DNA from: Palsa-504 sp963818225
Lineage (GTDB): Bacteria > Actinomycetota > Actinomycetes > Streptosporangiales > Streptosporangiaceae
Length of the DNA stretch: 64,000 bases
Assembly (NCBI GenBank): GCA_963818225.1
Contig: CAWFRO010000006.1
Location: 496,001 to 560,000, forward strand
Direction: 5' to 3'
A model generated the notes under the pieces. The model searched no databases. It was not told the DNA's origin and worked only from the letters and a program-made list of their open reading frames with translations. The stretch's first letter is position 1. Each line of letters opens with the position of its first letter. Below are positions 1 to 7,519 of this stretch, piece after piece. Position numbers and translations under genes: made by a program.

Positions 1-1
1 A

Positions 2-697
2 GACGGGCTGATGTCCGAGGGCCGCGGGGCCGCGCCCCGCGTGCTGGTGGACTGCTCCACTGTGTCGGCTGAGGCCTCGGCTCGGGTCCGGGCGGAGATC
101 GCCGACCGGGGCACCGCGCTGCTCGCCGCGCCGGTGATGGGCAACCCCAAGGTGGTCCGGGCCGGGAAGATGACGGCGGCCGTCTCCGGGCCGCGGGACG
201 CGTTCGCCCTGGCCGAGCCGTACCTGGTCATGCTCGGCCGCGGCGTGACCTACGTCGGTGAGGGCGAGGCGGCCAGGACGGTGAAGCTCTGCCATAATCT
301 CTTCCTCGGCGTGGTGGCGCAGTCGCTGGCCGAGATCACCGTCCTGGCGGAGAAAAGCGGCATCAGCAGGCAGGCCTTCCTCGCCTGCCTGAACCAGAGC
401 GTGATGGGCTCGCTGTTCACCGGGTACAAGGCGCCTGCGTTCGTGAACCTGGACTTCGAGCCCACCTTCACGGCCGCGCTGCTGCGGAAGGATTTCGATC
501 TCGGCCTGGCCGCAGCGCGCGAACATGAGGTGCCGATGCCGGTGGCCGCGGCCGTATATCAGCTCATCCAGAGCCTGGTGGGACGCGGCCACGGCGACGA
601 AGACTTCGCCGCGCTCCTCCAGCAGCAGGCCGAGTCGGCCGGGCTGGCGCTGCGCAGCGAGCAGGCAGATGTGCCCGACGGGCTGGACGCCGAATAG
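2..697 (+). CDS. NAD(P)-dependent oxidoreductase, hydroxyisobutyrate dehydrogenase-like (5' partial)
   Basis: The reading frame is open from base 2, so the gene starts upstream and the N-terminal Rossmann nucleotide-binding half is missing. What remains matches the 6-phosphogluconate/3-hydroxyisobutyrate dehydrogenase superfamily: the substrate strand DCSTVS, then APVMG where family members usually have APVSGG, then the catalytic helix VKLCHN with the conserved Lys and Asn, then LRKDFDLGLAAA of the all-helical C-terminal domain. Members reduce or oxidise small beta-hydroxyacids or imines with NAD(P)(H) in the cytosol. The substrate cannot be read from this fragment. The internal ATG at base 11 is an unlikely start because it falls in the middle of the conserved fold. 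Confidence 0.8.
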   Translation, partial: DGLMSEGRGAAPRVLVDCSTVSAEASARVRAEIADRGTALLAAPVMGNPKVVRAGKMTAAVSGPRDAFALAEPYLVMLGRGVTYVGEGEAARTVKLCHNLFLGVVAQSLAEITVLAEKSGISRQAFLACLNQSVMGSLFTGYKAPAFVNLDFEPTFTAALLRKDFDLGLAAAREHEVPMPVAAAVYQLIQSLVGRGHGDEDFAALLQQQAESAGLALRSEQADVPDGLDAE

Positions 698-710
698 CGC
701 CCGCTAATAG

Positions 711-767
711 TTAAGCAAATACTTGACTGTCGGCTCGGCGGAGGTAATACTTAAGAATGTGCTTAAC
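711..767. promoter_or_regulatory. Inverted-repeat operator candidate for the ArsR gene
   Basis: Two AT-rich imperfect inverted repeats sit just before and across the GTG start of the ArsR gene: TTAAGCAAATACTTGA at 711-726 and CTTAAGAATGTGCTTAAC at 750-767. Both have TTAAG/CTTAA-type half sites, and the element aatactt occurs in each. Dyads of this kind are typical ArsR-family operators, so autoregulation is a reasonable inference. Confidence 0.45.
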
Positions 768-1100
768 CAAGATGCCGGCCTGGACCGGGCCTTCCACGCG
801 CTGGCGGACCCGTCCCGCAGGCTGATCGTCGAGCGACTGGCCCGTGGCCCGGCGTCGGTGAGCGAGCTGGCTCAGCCTCTCGCCATGTCCCTGCCGGCGG
901 TGATGCAGCACCTGCAGGTCCTGGAAGCCTGCTCGCTGGTCGCCTCGGAGAAGGCCGGCCGGGTCCGCACCTGCCGCATTGAGCCGGAGATGCTCCGGCG
1001 GGTGGAGCAGTGGGTCGCCGGCCAGCGGGCCACCTGGGAACGGCGGCTCGACCGGCTCGGCGGCTACCTGTCCGAAGATCACCTAGGAGAGCAGCGATGA
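759..1100 (+). CDS. ArsR-family winged-helix transcriptional regulator
   Basis: This is a 113-residue DNA-binding repressor. The sequence has the usual layout: LDRAFHALADPSRR at the N-terminus, a helix-turn-helix through SVSELAQPLAMSLPAVMQHL, and a wing ending in EKAGRVRTCRIEP. No Cys/His metal site is visible, so it belongs to the non-metal ArsR group. That group usually sits beside an AHSA1/SRPBCC gene, as it does here. I chose GTG 759 because relatives begin with a short (M/V)LNQ-like segment before LDRAF. A TTG at 723 would add 12 residues unlike the family. The stop overlaps the next ATG (ATGA), so the genes are probably translated together. Confidence 0.85.
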   Translation: MLNQDAGLDRAFHALADPSRRLIVERLARGPASVSELAQPLAMSLPAVMQHLQVLEACSLVASEKAGRVRTCRIEPEMLRRVEQWVAGQRATWERRLDRLGGYLSEDHLGEQR

Positions 1101-1558
1101 GTGAGCACTCTGTGGCGCATGCCACCTTCAGCCTCGAACGCACCTACCCGGCGGCGCCGGCTCGCGTGTTCGCCGCGTGGTCCGAGCCCGCGGCGAAGGC
1201 TCAATGGTTCGCGGGCCCGGACTCGCAGCACCGGCTCGATTTCCGGGTCGGCGGCCATGAGGTCACCCGCGGAGCGGGCGGCGGCGGCGAGGCTCTGACC
1301 TTCGAGTCGACCTACCACGACATCGTTCCGTCAGCCCGGATCGTCTACAGCTCCACGCTGTCGGTTCGCGACAAGGTCGCCACCGTGTCGCTCACCACGG
1401 TGGAAATCTCTCCGGCCGGTAACGGTACCCGGCTCGTCCTGACCGAGCAGGGCGCCTACCTCGACGGCCTGGAAGACCCGGGCTGGCGCGAGCAGGGGAC
1501 CGGCAAGCAGCTCGATGCCCTGGGCACCGAGCTGACGGAAAGCGGGACACGCCGATGA
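1097..1558 (+). CDS. SRPBCC (AHSA1/START-like) domain protein
   Basis: A 153-residue single-domain protein of the Bet v1/START-like superfamily. It shows the hallmark entry FSLERTYPAAPARVFAAWSEP, KAQWF, a central FESTYHDIVPSARIVY strand, and a C-terminal helix starting near GWREQGTGKQLDAL. The fold has a deep hydrophobic cavity and binds lipids or aromatic ligands. The specific ligand is unknown. It is the middle gene of a three-gene unit: its ATG overlaps the ArsR stop and its TGA overlaps the next ATG. ArsR/AHSA1 pairs are common in actinobacteria and the repressor normally controls the pair. Confidence 0.85.
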   Translation: MSEHSVAHATFSLERTYPAAPARVFAAWSEPAAKAQWFAGPDSQHRLDFRVGGHEVTRGAGGGGEALTFESTYHDIVPSARIVYSSTLSVRDKVATVSLTTVEISPAGNGTRLVLTEQGAYLDGLEDPGWREQGTGKQLDALGTELTESGTRR

Positions 1559-2001
1559 GCGCACCGGGCCGCCAGCGCGAGGCTGAGATCTGCTCTCTCA
1601 TCGAGGCCTGGACCGAAGCGCTGCGCGCCAGGGACGTAGCCGGGCGCACCGCGCACTACGCCGATGACGTCCTGATCTTCGATGCCGTCACCCCGCTGCA
1701 GCATGCCGGCCTGGACGCGCTCAGGCACAGGCTGGTCCAGTGGTTCTCAACCTTCGACGGCCCGATCGACTGCGAAGTGCGCGACCTGCAGATCACCGCG
1801 GACCAGCACGTCGCGTTCTGCCGCTCTGTGCAGCGATTCCGCGGCTCGCTGACCGGCGGCGGGACGCTGGACATGCTGGTCCGCTACACCACCTGCCTGC
1901 GCCAGACCGGCCGGGGCTGGACGGTCATCCACGAGCACGCATCTGTCCCCTTCGAGCCCGAGACCGGCCTGGCGCTGGTCGCCGGCCGCCAGCCCGGGTA
2001 G
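1555..2001 (+). CDS. SnoaL/NTF2-like domain protein (ketosteroid-isomerase fold)
   Basis: A 148-residue NTF2-like protein. The helical start EAEICSLIEAWTEALRARDVAG is followed by HYADDVLIFDAVTPLQHAG, the signature of the cone-shaped alpha+beta barrel, and by beta strands ending in GWTVIHEHASVPF, as in the SgcJ/EcaC-type subfamily. Such proteins act as isomerases, cyclases or ligand binders, and the function cannot be fixed from sequence. It overlaps the AHSA1 gene by 4 nt and ends the operon. The C-terminal tail after PFEPETG is short and Gly/Pro rich. Confidence 0.8.
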   Translation: MSAPGRQREAEICSLIEAWTEALRARDVAGRTAHYADDVLIFDAVTPLQHAGLDALRHRLVQWFSTFDGPIDCEVRDLQITADQHVAFCRSVQRFRGSLTGGGTLDMLVRYTTCLRQTGRGWTVIHEHASVPFEPETGLALVAGRQPG

Positions 2002-2099
2002 GGCCGACGGCCGCGCAGTGCAGGGCAGTGCAGCGCGGGGCGGGACGGGGCGGGCGGAGTGTCTAGCCGCGCAGGGCCGGCGCCAGCGGCCCGGACCTG

Positions 2100-2759
2100 C
2101 TATTTCTTGCGGGCCAGGGTGAGCCCGTCGCCGAGGGGGACCATGGCCACCTCGACGCGGTCGTCGGCGGCGGCGTGGTCGTTGAGGTCCCTGACCGCGA
2201 TCACGGCGGGATTGTCGTTGCCCGCGTCGATCACCCGGCCGTGCGAGAACGTATTGTCCACCATGATCAGCCCGCCCGGACGGATCCGCGGCACGACCTG
2301 GCGCCAGTAGCCAAGGTAACTTTCCTTGTCGGCGTCGATGAAGGCCAGGTCGAACAGCTCCTCGTCGGGCAGCGACGAGAGCGTCTGCATGGCCGGGGCG
2401 AGCCGCAGCTGGATCCGGTCGGCCAGGCCCGCTTTTTCCCAGTACTTCCTGGCCACCGACGTCCACTGCTCGCTGACATCGCAGCACAGCAGCGTCCCGC
2501 CGGGCGCGAGGCCGCGGGTGATGCAGATCGAGGAGTAGCCGGTGAAGGTGCCGATCTCGATCGCCGAACGGGCCCCGGTCAGCTGGGTGACCAGCGTCAT
2601 GAAGGTGCCCTGCTCGGGCGGGATCTGCAGGCTGACCTCGTTCGGGAACAGCTCAGCGGTCTCATTGGCCAGCTCCCGCAGCACGGCATCCGGCGGGCTG
2701 GTGTGTGCGGCCAGGTACGCGTTGAGGTGAGGGCTGATCTGTTCGGTGCGTAGCGCCAT
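2100..2759 (-). CDS. SAM-dependent O-methyltransferase, caffeoyl-CoA (family 3) type
   Basis: A 219-residue class I methyltransferase of the catechol/caffeoyl-CoA O-methyltransferase group. Visible motifs are the SAM-binding loop EIGTFTGYS (68-76), the acidic IDADK (141-145) and the metal-site segment VDNT (167-170). These residues bind SAM and a divalent metal that orients vicinal hydroxyls. Length is normal for bacterial members, about 220 aa. It stands alone between two unrelated units. The substrate is not predictable, and bacterial homologues methylate small phenolics or have unknown targets. Confidence 0.88.
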   Translation of the reverse strand: MALRTEQISPHLNAYLAAHTSPPDAVLRELANETAELFPNEVSLQIPPEQGTFMTLVTQLTGARSAIEIGTFTGYSSICITRGLAPGGTLLCCDVSEQWTSVARKYWEKAGLADRIQLRLAPAMQTLSSLPDEELFDLAFIDADKESYLGYWRQVVPRIRPGGLIMVDNTFSHGRVIDAGNDNPAVIAVRDLNDHAAADDRVEVAMVPLGDGLTLARKK

Positions 2760-2858
2760 GGGACAACGCTATAGCGATGGGCGCAGCTTCGCGAGATCGT
2801 CCCGCGCCTTGGCTATTTTCCTGGTCGTTTTACTTGCTATTCCGTTGCGCTGGTCTGC

Positions 2859-4181
2859 TCAGTCCAGGCGGGACGGCTGGTGCCGCAGCGCGCGGGCGAA
2901 GTCGGACGCGAAGGAGGCGGCGTCGGCCGCCTCCAGGGCGGCGAAGGAGATCCTGACCCCGGGCGGCGCGGCGATGCGGAACCGCTGCCCGGGCGCGACC
3001 GCCCAGCCCTCCTCCGCCAGCGCCGCCGCCACCCCGTCCTCGTCGGCGGCGGGCACCCAGCAGGTGAACCCGGACCGGCCGCTGGCGATGATTCCCTGAC
3101 CGCGCAGCGCCGAGCGCAGCGCCTCGCCGCGGCGGGCGTAGACCTCGGCCGCGTGCCGCAGCCCGCGCGCCACCGATGGATCGGCCCACAGGTCCGCGAC
3201 CAGCTCCTGGAGCTGGTAGCTCACCCAGCCCGTGCCCAGCGCCTGGCGGCCCGCGACCCGGGCCACGGTTACCTCGTCCCCGGCCAGAACGGCCAGCCGG
3301 AGGTCCGGGCCGAGCGACTTGGACACCGAGCGGATCGTGACCCAGCGCTCGCGGCCGGGCAGCCCGCTGCACACCGAGAAGGCGGGCACGCCCGCGACGG
3401 GCCCGGCATGGTCGTCCTCGATCACCCCGACGGACGGGTGGCGGGCCAGTACCGCGCCCAGCACGGCGGCCCGGTCGGCGTCCCAGGCCGCACCGGTGGC
3501 GGCCTGTGCCCGCGGGGTCATGATGACCGCGCCCGCGCCCCGGGCCAGCGCGGCGGCAAGCTCGGCAGGACGCAGGCCCAGGTCGTCCACGGGGACCGGC
3601 AGCGGGATGTATCCCATGGCCGCGATCAGGTCGAAGGTCACCGCATGGCCCGGGTCCTCGACGATCACCCGGTCCGAGGGGGTGAGCCAGGTGGACAGGA
3701 CCCGCTCGATGCCGTCCAGCGCGCCGCCGGTGACCATGAGGCTGGAGGTGTCGATGCCGTCGGCGGCCAGCTGCTCGGCGGCCAGCCGGCGCAGCCGCGG
3801 CGAGACCGGGGCCGCGCCGTACAGGCGCGGCGGCATGGCCGGCCGGGGCGGCAGGTCGGGCAGCAGGGCCGGGTCAGGGCCGCCGGTGATCAGGTCGCGG
3901 GTGCCCGCGGGGACGGCCAGGTAGCCGCGGCGGCTGACCGGGGGAGCACCGCGGATCCGGGTGCCGGCCCGGCCCGCGCCGGCGGTGATGCCCCGGCGGC
4001 GCAGGTCACCGTAGGCGGCCGCCACCGTGGTCGGGCTGATGCCGAGCTGATCGGCCAGCTCGCGGACCGCCGGGAGCCGGTCGCCCGGGTTCAGCTGCCC
4101 GCCGCGGACGCCGGCCTCCACGCTGGCCGATATCTCCTTGGCGCTGCCCCCGGAAAGGCGATATCGTACCGGTATGTTCAC
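2859..4181 (-). CDS. MocR-type regulator: GntR winged helix fused to a PLP aminotransferase domain
   Basis: A 440-residue fusion. Residues about 15-75 are a GntR-type winged helix (LPAVRELADQLGISPTTVAAAY). The rest is a fold-type I aminotransferase domain with the PLP lysine in SVSKSLGPDLRL (K288), the usual MocR/PdxR-like signature. MocR proteins sense PLP or an amino compound and usually regulate the divergent neighbour, here the cystathionine-synthase-like gene. I chose GTG 4181 because it gives the short lead VNIPVRYRLS before the wing helix. The longer open frame upstream runs antisense through the neighbour and is not credible. The transcript may be leaderless. Confidence 0.87.
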   Translation of the reverse strand: MNIPVRYRLSGGSAKEISASVEAGVRGGQLNPGDRLPAVRELADQLGISPTTVAAAYGDLRRRGITAGAGRAGTRIRGAPPVSRRGYLAVPAGTRDLITGGPDPALLPDLPPRPAMPPRLYGAAPVSPRLRRLAAEQLAADGIDTSSLMVTGGALDGIERVLSTWLTPSDRVIVEDPGHAVTFDLIAAMGYIPLPVPVDDLGLRPAELAAALARGAGAVIMTPRAQAATGAAWDADRAAVLGAVLARHPSVGVIEDDHAGPVAGVPAFSVCSGLPGRERWVTIRSVSKSLGPDLRLAVLAGDEVTVARVAGRQALGTGWVSYQLQELVADLWADPSVARGLRHAAEVYARRGEALRSALRGQGIIASGRSGFTCWVPAADEDGVAAALAEEGWAVAPGQRFRIAAPPGVRISFAALEAADAASFASDFARALRHQPSRLD

Positions 4182-4223
4182 AATATGTACTGTAACATTC
4201 TTGGCAACGACCGGGGAAGGCTC
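4182..4223. promoter_or_regulatory. 42-bp divergent promoter between the MocR gene and the PLP-enzyme gene
   Basis: The two starts are only 42 bp apart. The spacer and its flank are AT-rich for this genome, with TATGTTCACAATATGTAC and TACTGTAACATT overlapping in an imperfect dyad. On the plus strand a GGGGAAGG ribosome site precedes ATG 4224. On the minus strand TACATATT lies immediately before GTG 4181, which fits a leaderless transcript. This is the natural MocR operator candidate. Confidence 0.45.
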
Positions 4224-5343
4224 ATGACCGAGAGCTTCTCCGCCGAAGCCAGGCTGATTCATGCCGGCACCGACCGCACCGCGGGCCGGCCGGCCACCCC
4301 GCCGCTCGTCCCGGCCAGCATCTACGTATCGGACGGCGTGCCGCAGCCCGGCCGGGGCTACGGCCGGGAGAGCAACCCGGGGTGGGAGGCGCTCGAGGAC
4401 GCGCTGGGCGGCCTGGAGGACGCGCAGGCGGTGGCCTTCGCCTCCGGCCAGGCGGCCTCGATGGCGCTCATGCTCGCGCTGGCCGAGGGCCGCGACCGCA
4501 TCGTGCTGGCCGCCGACGGCTACTACGGGACCCGGGTGCTGGCCAGGCTCAGGCCGCACGGCGCCGTGCCGGTCCCCGCCGACCTGGGCGACCTGGCCAC
4601 GGTGGAACGCGAGCTGAAGGCGGGGCCCTCGGTGCTATGGGCCGAGACGCCGACCAACCCGTTGCTGCGGGTGGCCGACCTGGCCGGGCTGGCCCAGGCC
4701 GCAGCCGCGGCGGGCGCGCCCATGATCGTGGACAACACCGCCGTCACCGGGCTGCTGCAGCGGCCGCTGGACTGGGGCGCGACCGCCTCGCTGTACTCGC
4801 TGACCAAGGCGATATCCGGGCACTCCGACGTGATCGCGGGCGCGGTCGTCAGCCGGGACGCATCGCTCATCGCCGACCTGCGGGCCTGGCGGACCAGCGG
4901 CGGCGCCGTCCCGGGACCGTTCGAGGCCTGGCTGGCGCTGCGCGGGCTGAAGACCCTGCCGCTGCGGATCGCCCGCCAGTCGGCCAGCGCACTGGCCGTC
5001 GCCCGGCATCTGGCCTCCCATCAGCGCGTTTACGCCGTGCATTACCCGGGCGCCGAGCCGTTGATGCTCGAGATCGCCCGGCGGCAGATGCCGGACGGCT
5101 TCGGGCCGCTGCTGTCCTTCGAGGTCGCCTCGGCGCCCGCCGCCGACCAGGTGGTGGCCAGCTCGCGCCTGATCCTGCCCGCCACCAGCTTCGGCGGCGT
5201 GGAATCCACCTGGGAGCGCCGGGGCCGGTGGGCGGGTGAGACGGCGCCGGCCGGCCTGATCAGGCTGTCGGTCGGGGTGGAGCCCGGCCGCGGACATCAT
5301 CGCCGATATCGATCACGCCCTGGACACGCTGGAGGTGCCGTGA
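4224..5343 (+). CDS. Cystathionine gamma-synthase/lyase-like PLP enzyme, with a frameshift near its 3' end
   Basis: A Cys/Met-metabolism fold-type I PLP enzyme. It has the N-terminal RLIHAG, SGQAASM (74-80), the aspartate segment MIVDNTAV, and the PLP lysine in SLTKAISGHSD (K195). The family catalyses gamma- or beta-elimination/replacement on cystathionine, homoserine esters or methionine. From 4224 the frame is continuous to IRLSVGVE. At 5283-5285 (CCC) it shifts. The +1 frame then reads PAADIIADIDHALDTLEVP and stops at 5341-5343, the expected family C-terminus. A 2-nt loss from an ancestral GAGGACCCG, or a 1-nt gain, explains this. Without correction the frame runs into the GNAT gene and predicts a false fusion. 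Confidence 0.85.
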
Positions 5344-6401
5344 TGCGGACGACCGCGGGTGCTTACGAGATCGACGACGACCCGGGCCGGATCGACCCCG
5401 GGGCCGCGGTGGCGTTCCTGACCACCGAGGCGTACTGGGCCCGGTGGCGCAGCGCCGAGGACATCAAGCGCCAGATCACCGAGGCGTGGCGCGTGGTGGG
5501 CGTCTACGACCAGGCCGGGGCCATGGTCGGGTTCGCCCGGGCCTTCGCGGACGGCGCGAACGCCTACCTGGGCGACGTGTACGTACTGCCCGAACACCGC
5601 GGCGCCGGGCTGGGCAAGGCCATCGTGCAGGTGATGATCGAGGACGGCCCGGGCGCCAGGTGGCGCTGGATGCTGCACACCGCCGACGCGCACGGCCTGT
5701 ACCGCCAGTTCGGCTTCGCCGCGCCCAGCAGCCGCTACCTGGAACGGCCGCAGCGCATCGACGCGGCCGCACCCGGGCCGGCCGCCAGCGCCACGGGGCC
5801 GCTGGCCGGCCAGGTCGTCCGGCTCGAGCCGCTGGCCCACCAGCATGTGCCCGGGCTCGTCGCCGCGACGGCCGGCGGCGCGGAGCTGTACCGCTGGTCG
5901 GCCGTGCCGCAGGACGAAGGCCAGGTCCGCCGGTACGTTGAGACGGCGGTCGCGGCCCGCGACGCCGGGACCGCGGCGCCGTTCGCGGTCGTCAGGACCA
6001 GCGACGGCACGGTCATCGGGTCGACGCGGTTCTTCGACCTGGAGTACTGGGCGTGGCCTGATGGCCGGGCCCCCGGCGGTCCGGACACCTGCGAGATCGG
6101 CTTCACCTGGCTCAGCCCGAAGGCCGTCAGGACCGGGGCGAACACCGAGATGAAGCGGCTCATGCTGACGTACGCCTTCGAGACCTGGCAGGTGCGCTCG
6201 GTATGCCTGCACACCGACGCGCGGAACCAGCCGTCACGGCAGGCCATGGAACGCATCGGCGCGCGCTTCGAAGGCATCCTGCGCGCGCACCGGCTCGGCA
6301 CGGACGGGAAGCCGCGCGACTCGGCCCGCTACAGCGTCACCGCCCCCGACTGGCCGGCCGTCCGCCAGCACCTGGCGGAACTGGCCGCCCGCTACGGCTG
6401 A
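5343..6401 (+). CDS. Tandem GNAT acetyltransferase
   Basis: A 352-residue protein with two acetyltransferase domains. The first (about 5-135) carries the acetyl-CoA pyrophosphate loop HRGAGLG (85-91) and ends in LYRQFGFAAPS, like small single-domain GNATs. The second (about 150-350) resembles the RimJ/RimL group (Acetyltransf_3), with RLEPLAHQHVPGL, GSTRFFDLEYW, EIGFTWLSP, and RNQPSRQAMERIGARFEGILR. Substrates are unknown. The ATG overlaps the stop that the preceding enzyme would have in its corrected frame (TGATG), so the ancestral arrangement was two coupled genes. Confidence 0.85.
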   Translation: MRTTAGAYEIDDDPGRIDPGAAVAFLTTEAYWARWRSAEDIKRQITEAWRVVGVYDQAGAMVGFARAFADGANAYLGDVYVLPEHRGAGLGKAIVQVMIEDGPGARWRWMLHTADAHGLYRQFGFAAPSSRYLERPQRIDAAAPGPAASATGPLAGQVVRLEPLAHQHVPGLVAATAGGAELYRWSAVPQDEGQVRRYVETAVAARDAGTAAPFAVVRTSDGTVIGSTRFFDLEYWAWPDGRAPGGPDTCEIGFTWLSPKAVRTGANTEMKRLMLTYAFETWQVRSVCLHTDARNQPSRQAMERIGARFEGILRAHRLGTDGKPRDSARYSVTAPDWPAVRQHLAELAARYG

Positions 6402-6535
6402 GCATGCCGTCTGGAACCGCGCCGGGCCAGGGCCTTCCTGGGCGCGTACCAGGCGCGGCGCGGTAGTACAGCCGGGCCCGGGCACCTGGATTCGGTGCCC
6501 GGGGCCCGGCTGGTCACGGTCGCATGGTCACTGAT

Positions 6536-6724
6536 TCAGCGGGCCTGGGCGGCCCGGCGGTGCCGGACGGTGAACTGGGCGGCGGACAGGGCGATCCCGG
6601 CCACGCTGATCATGACGAGCAGCTGGTGGTGGGTGGCCACGCCGAGGGCCAGGAACACGACGGAGCTGATGGCGCTCAGGACGGCGCCGAGGCGGGGGTA
6701 GCGGTGGCTGATGAGCAGCAGCAT
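6536..6724 (-). CDS. Small two-helix membrane protein
   Basis: A 62-residue protein with two hydrophobic segments, LGAVLSAISSVVFLALGV and LLVMISVAGIALSAAQF, and a basic C-terminus. A good ribosome site (GAGGAG, 6 nt before the ATG) supports it. It lies downstream of and co-oriented with the TetR gene, so it may be regulated by it. No family is recognised, and the function is unknown. Confidence 0.6.
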   Translation of the reverse strand: MLLLISHRYPRLGAVLSAISSVVFLALGVATHHQLLVMISVAGIALSAAQFTVRHRRAAQAR

Positions 6725-6793
6725 GACGGTCTCCTCGGGTAATGATGGCGGGTGCGGATTTAGTCGTGGCCAGATTGAGTCGTCTAGTCGTGG

Positions 6794-7422
6794 TCAGTGG
6801 CCGGGCGTACCGCGCAGGGCCATGCCGATCGCGGCGCTGACGGTCTCGGTCAGCGGGCCCGGCTTGTGCTGCTGGCGGGCCCAGTGCCGGACCGCGGCCC
6901 GCTCGGTGCCGATGACGACAGCCGCGAGCACCTGGGGCTCCAGGTCGTCGGCGCCGGCTCCGGTCCGGCGGGCGATCGCGTCGGCCAGCGCCGTCTCGGC
7001 CGCGGCGGCGGCCTTGAGGAATTCGCCCTGCAGGGCGGGCTCGGTGACCGCCAGGGCCCGGAAGTCCTGGAGCCAGCCCGCCGGGAGGCCCTCGATCTCG
7101 GCCCCGTACTGGATGGTGACCGCGGCGATCAGGGCCGCCGTCAGCGGCTCATCCGCCGGGCGCTCGGCCAGGCTGGCGGCCAGCGGCCGGCGCGGAGCGT
7201 GGCCGGGAAGGCCACGGCCGCCTCCTTGCTCGGGAAGTAGTTGTTGAACGTCCGGGTCGAGACGCCGACCGCGGCGGCGACTTGCGGCACCCGCACACCG
7301 GCCAGGCCATGGGCTTTGGCCTGCTCGAACGCGGCCAGGGCCAGGTCCAGGCGGGTCTGGTCCTTCTGCCGCTCCCGCCGCCGCGGTGAGCGGTTCGGGG
7401 TTGGGGTCAGTGCCGTTGTCAT
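6794..7422 (-). CDS. TetR-family transcriptional regulator, frameshifted
   Basis: The N-terminal half (ATG 7422) is a clear TetR helix-turn-helix: DLALAAFEQAKAHGLAGV, then VPQVAAAVGVSTRTFNNYFPSKEAAV. After about residue 78 this frame degenerates and stops at 7141. The next frame continues the protein as LAASLAERPADEPLTAAL, a helical ligand domain and GMALRGTPGH, ending at 6794. A single missing base near 7189 (in GGCCGCTGGCC) restores a 209-residue protein, a normal TetR length. So this is either a sequencing indel or a freshly broken regulator. Inverted repeats upstream (7436-7485) look like its operator. Confidence 0.78.
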
Positions 7423-7435
7423 GGCTCAACTGTAA

Positions 7436-7485
7436 GCGCTAAATTGCGTGATACGCAATAGTTGCGCAATACGAATTTAGTGCGC
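7436..7485. promoter_or_regulatory. Nested palindromes: TetR operator candidate
   Basis: Directly upstream of the TetR start lie three nested dyads. ATTGCG-TGATA-CGCAAT (7443-7459) is perfect, TTGCGCAA (7462-7469) is perfect, and an outer pair GCGCTAAATT / AATTTAGTGCGC (7436-7445, 7474-7485) has one mismatch-like insertion. The region is AT-rich against its surroundings and also forms the upstream flank of kamA's 3' side, so the TetR gene is the likely target. Confidence 0.55.
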
Positions 7486-7519
7486 GTCGCGAAGGTCCCG
7501 CGCACAGCACCCGGACGGC

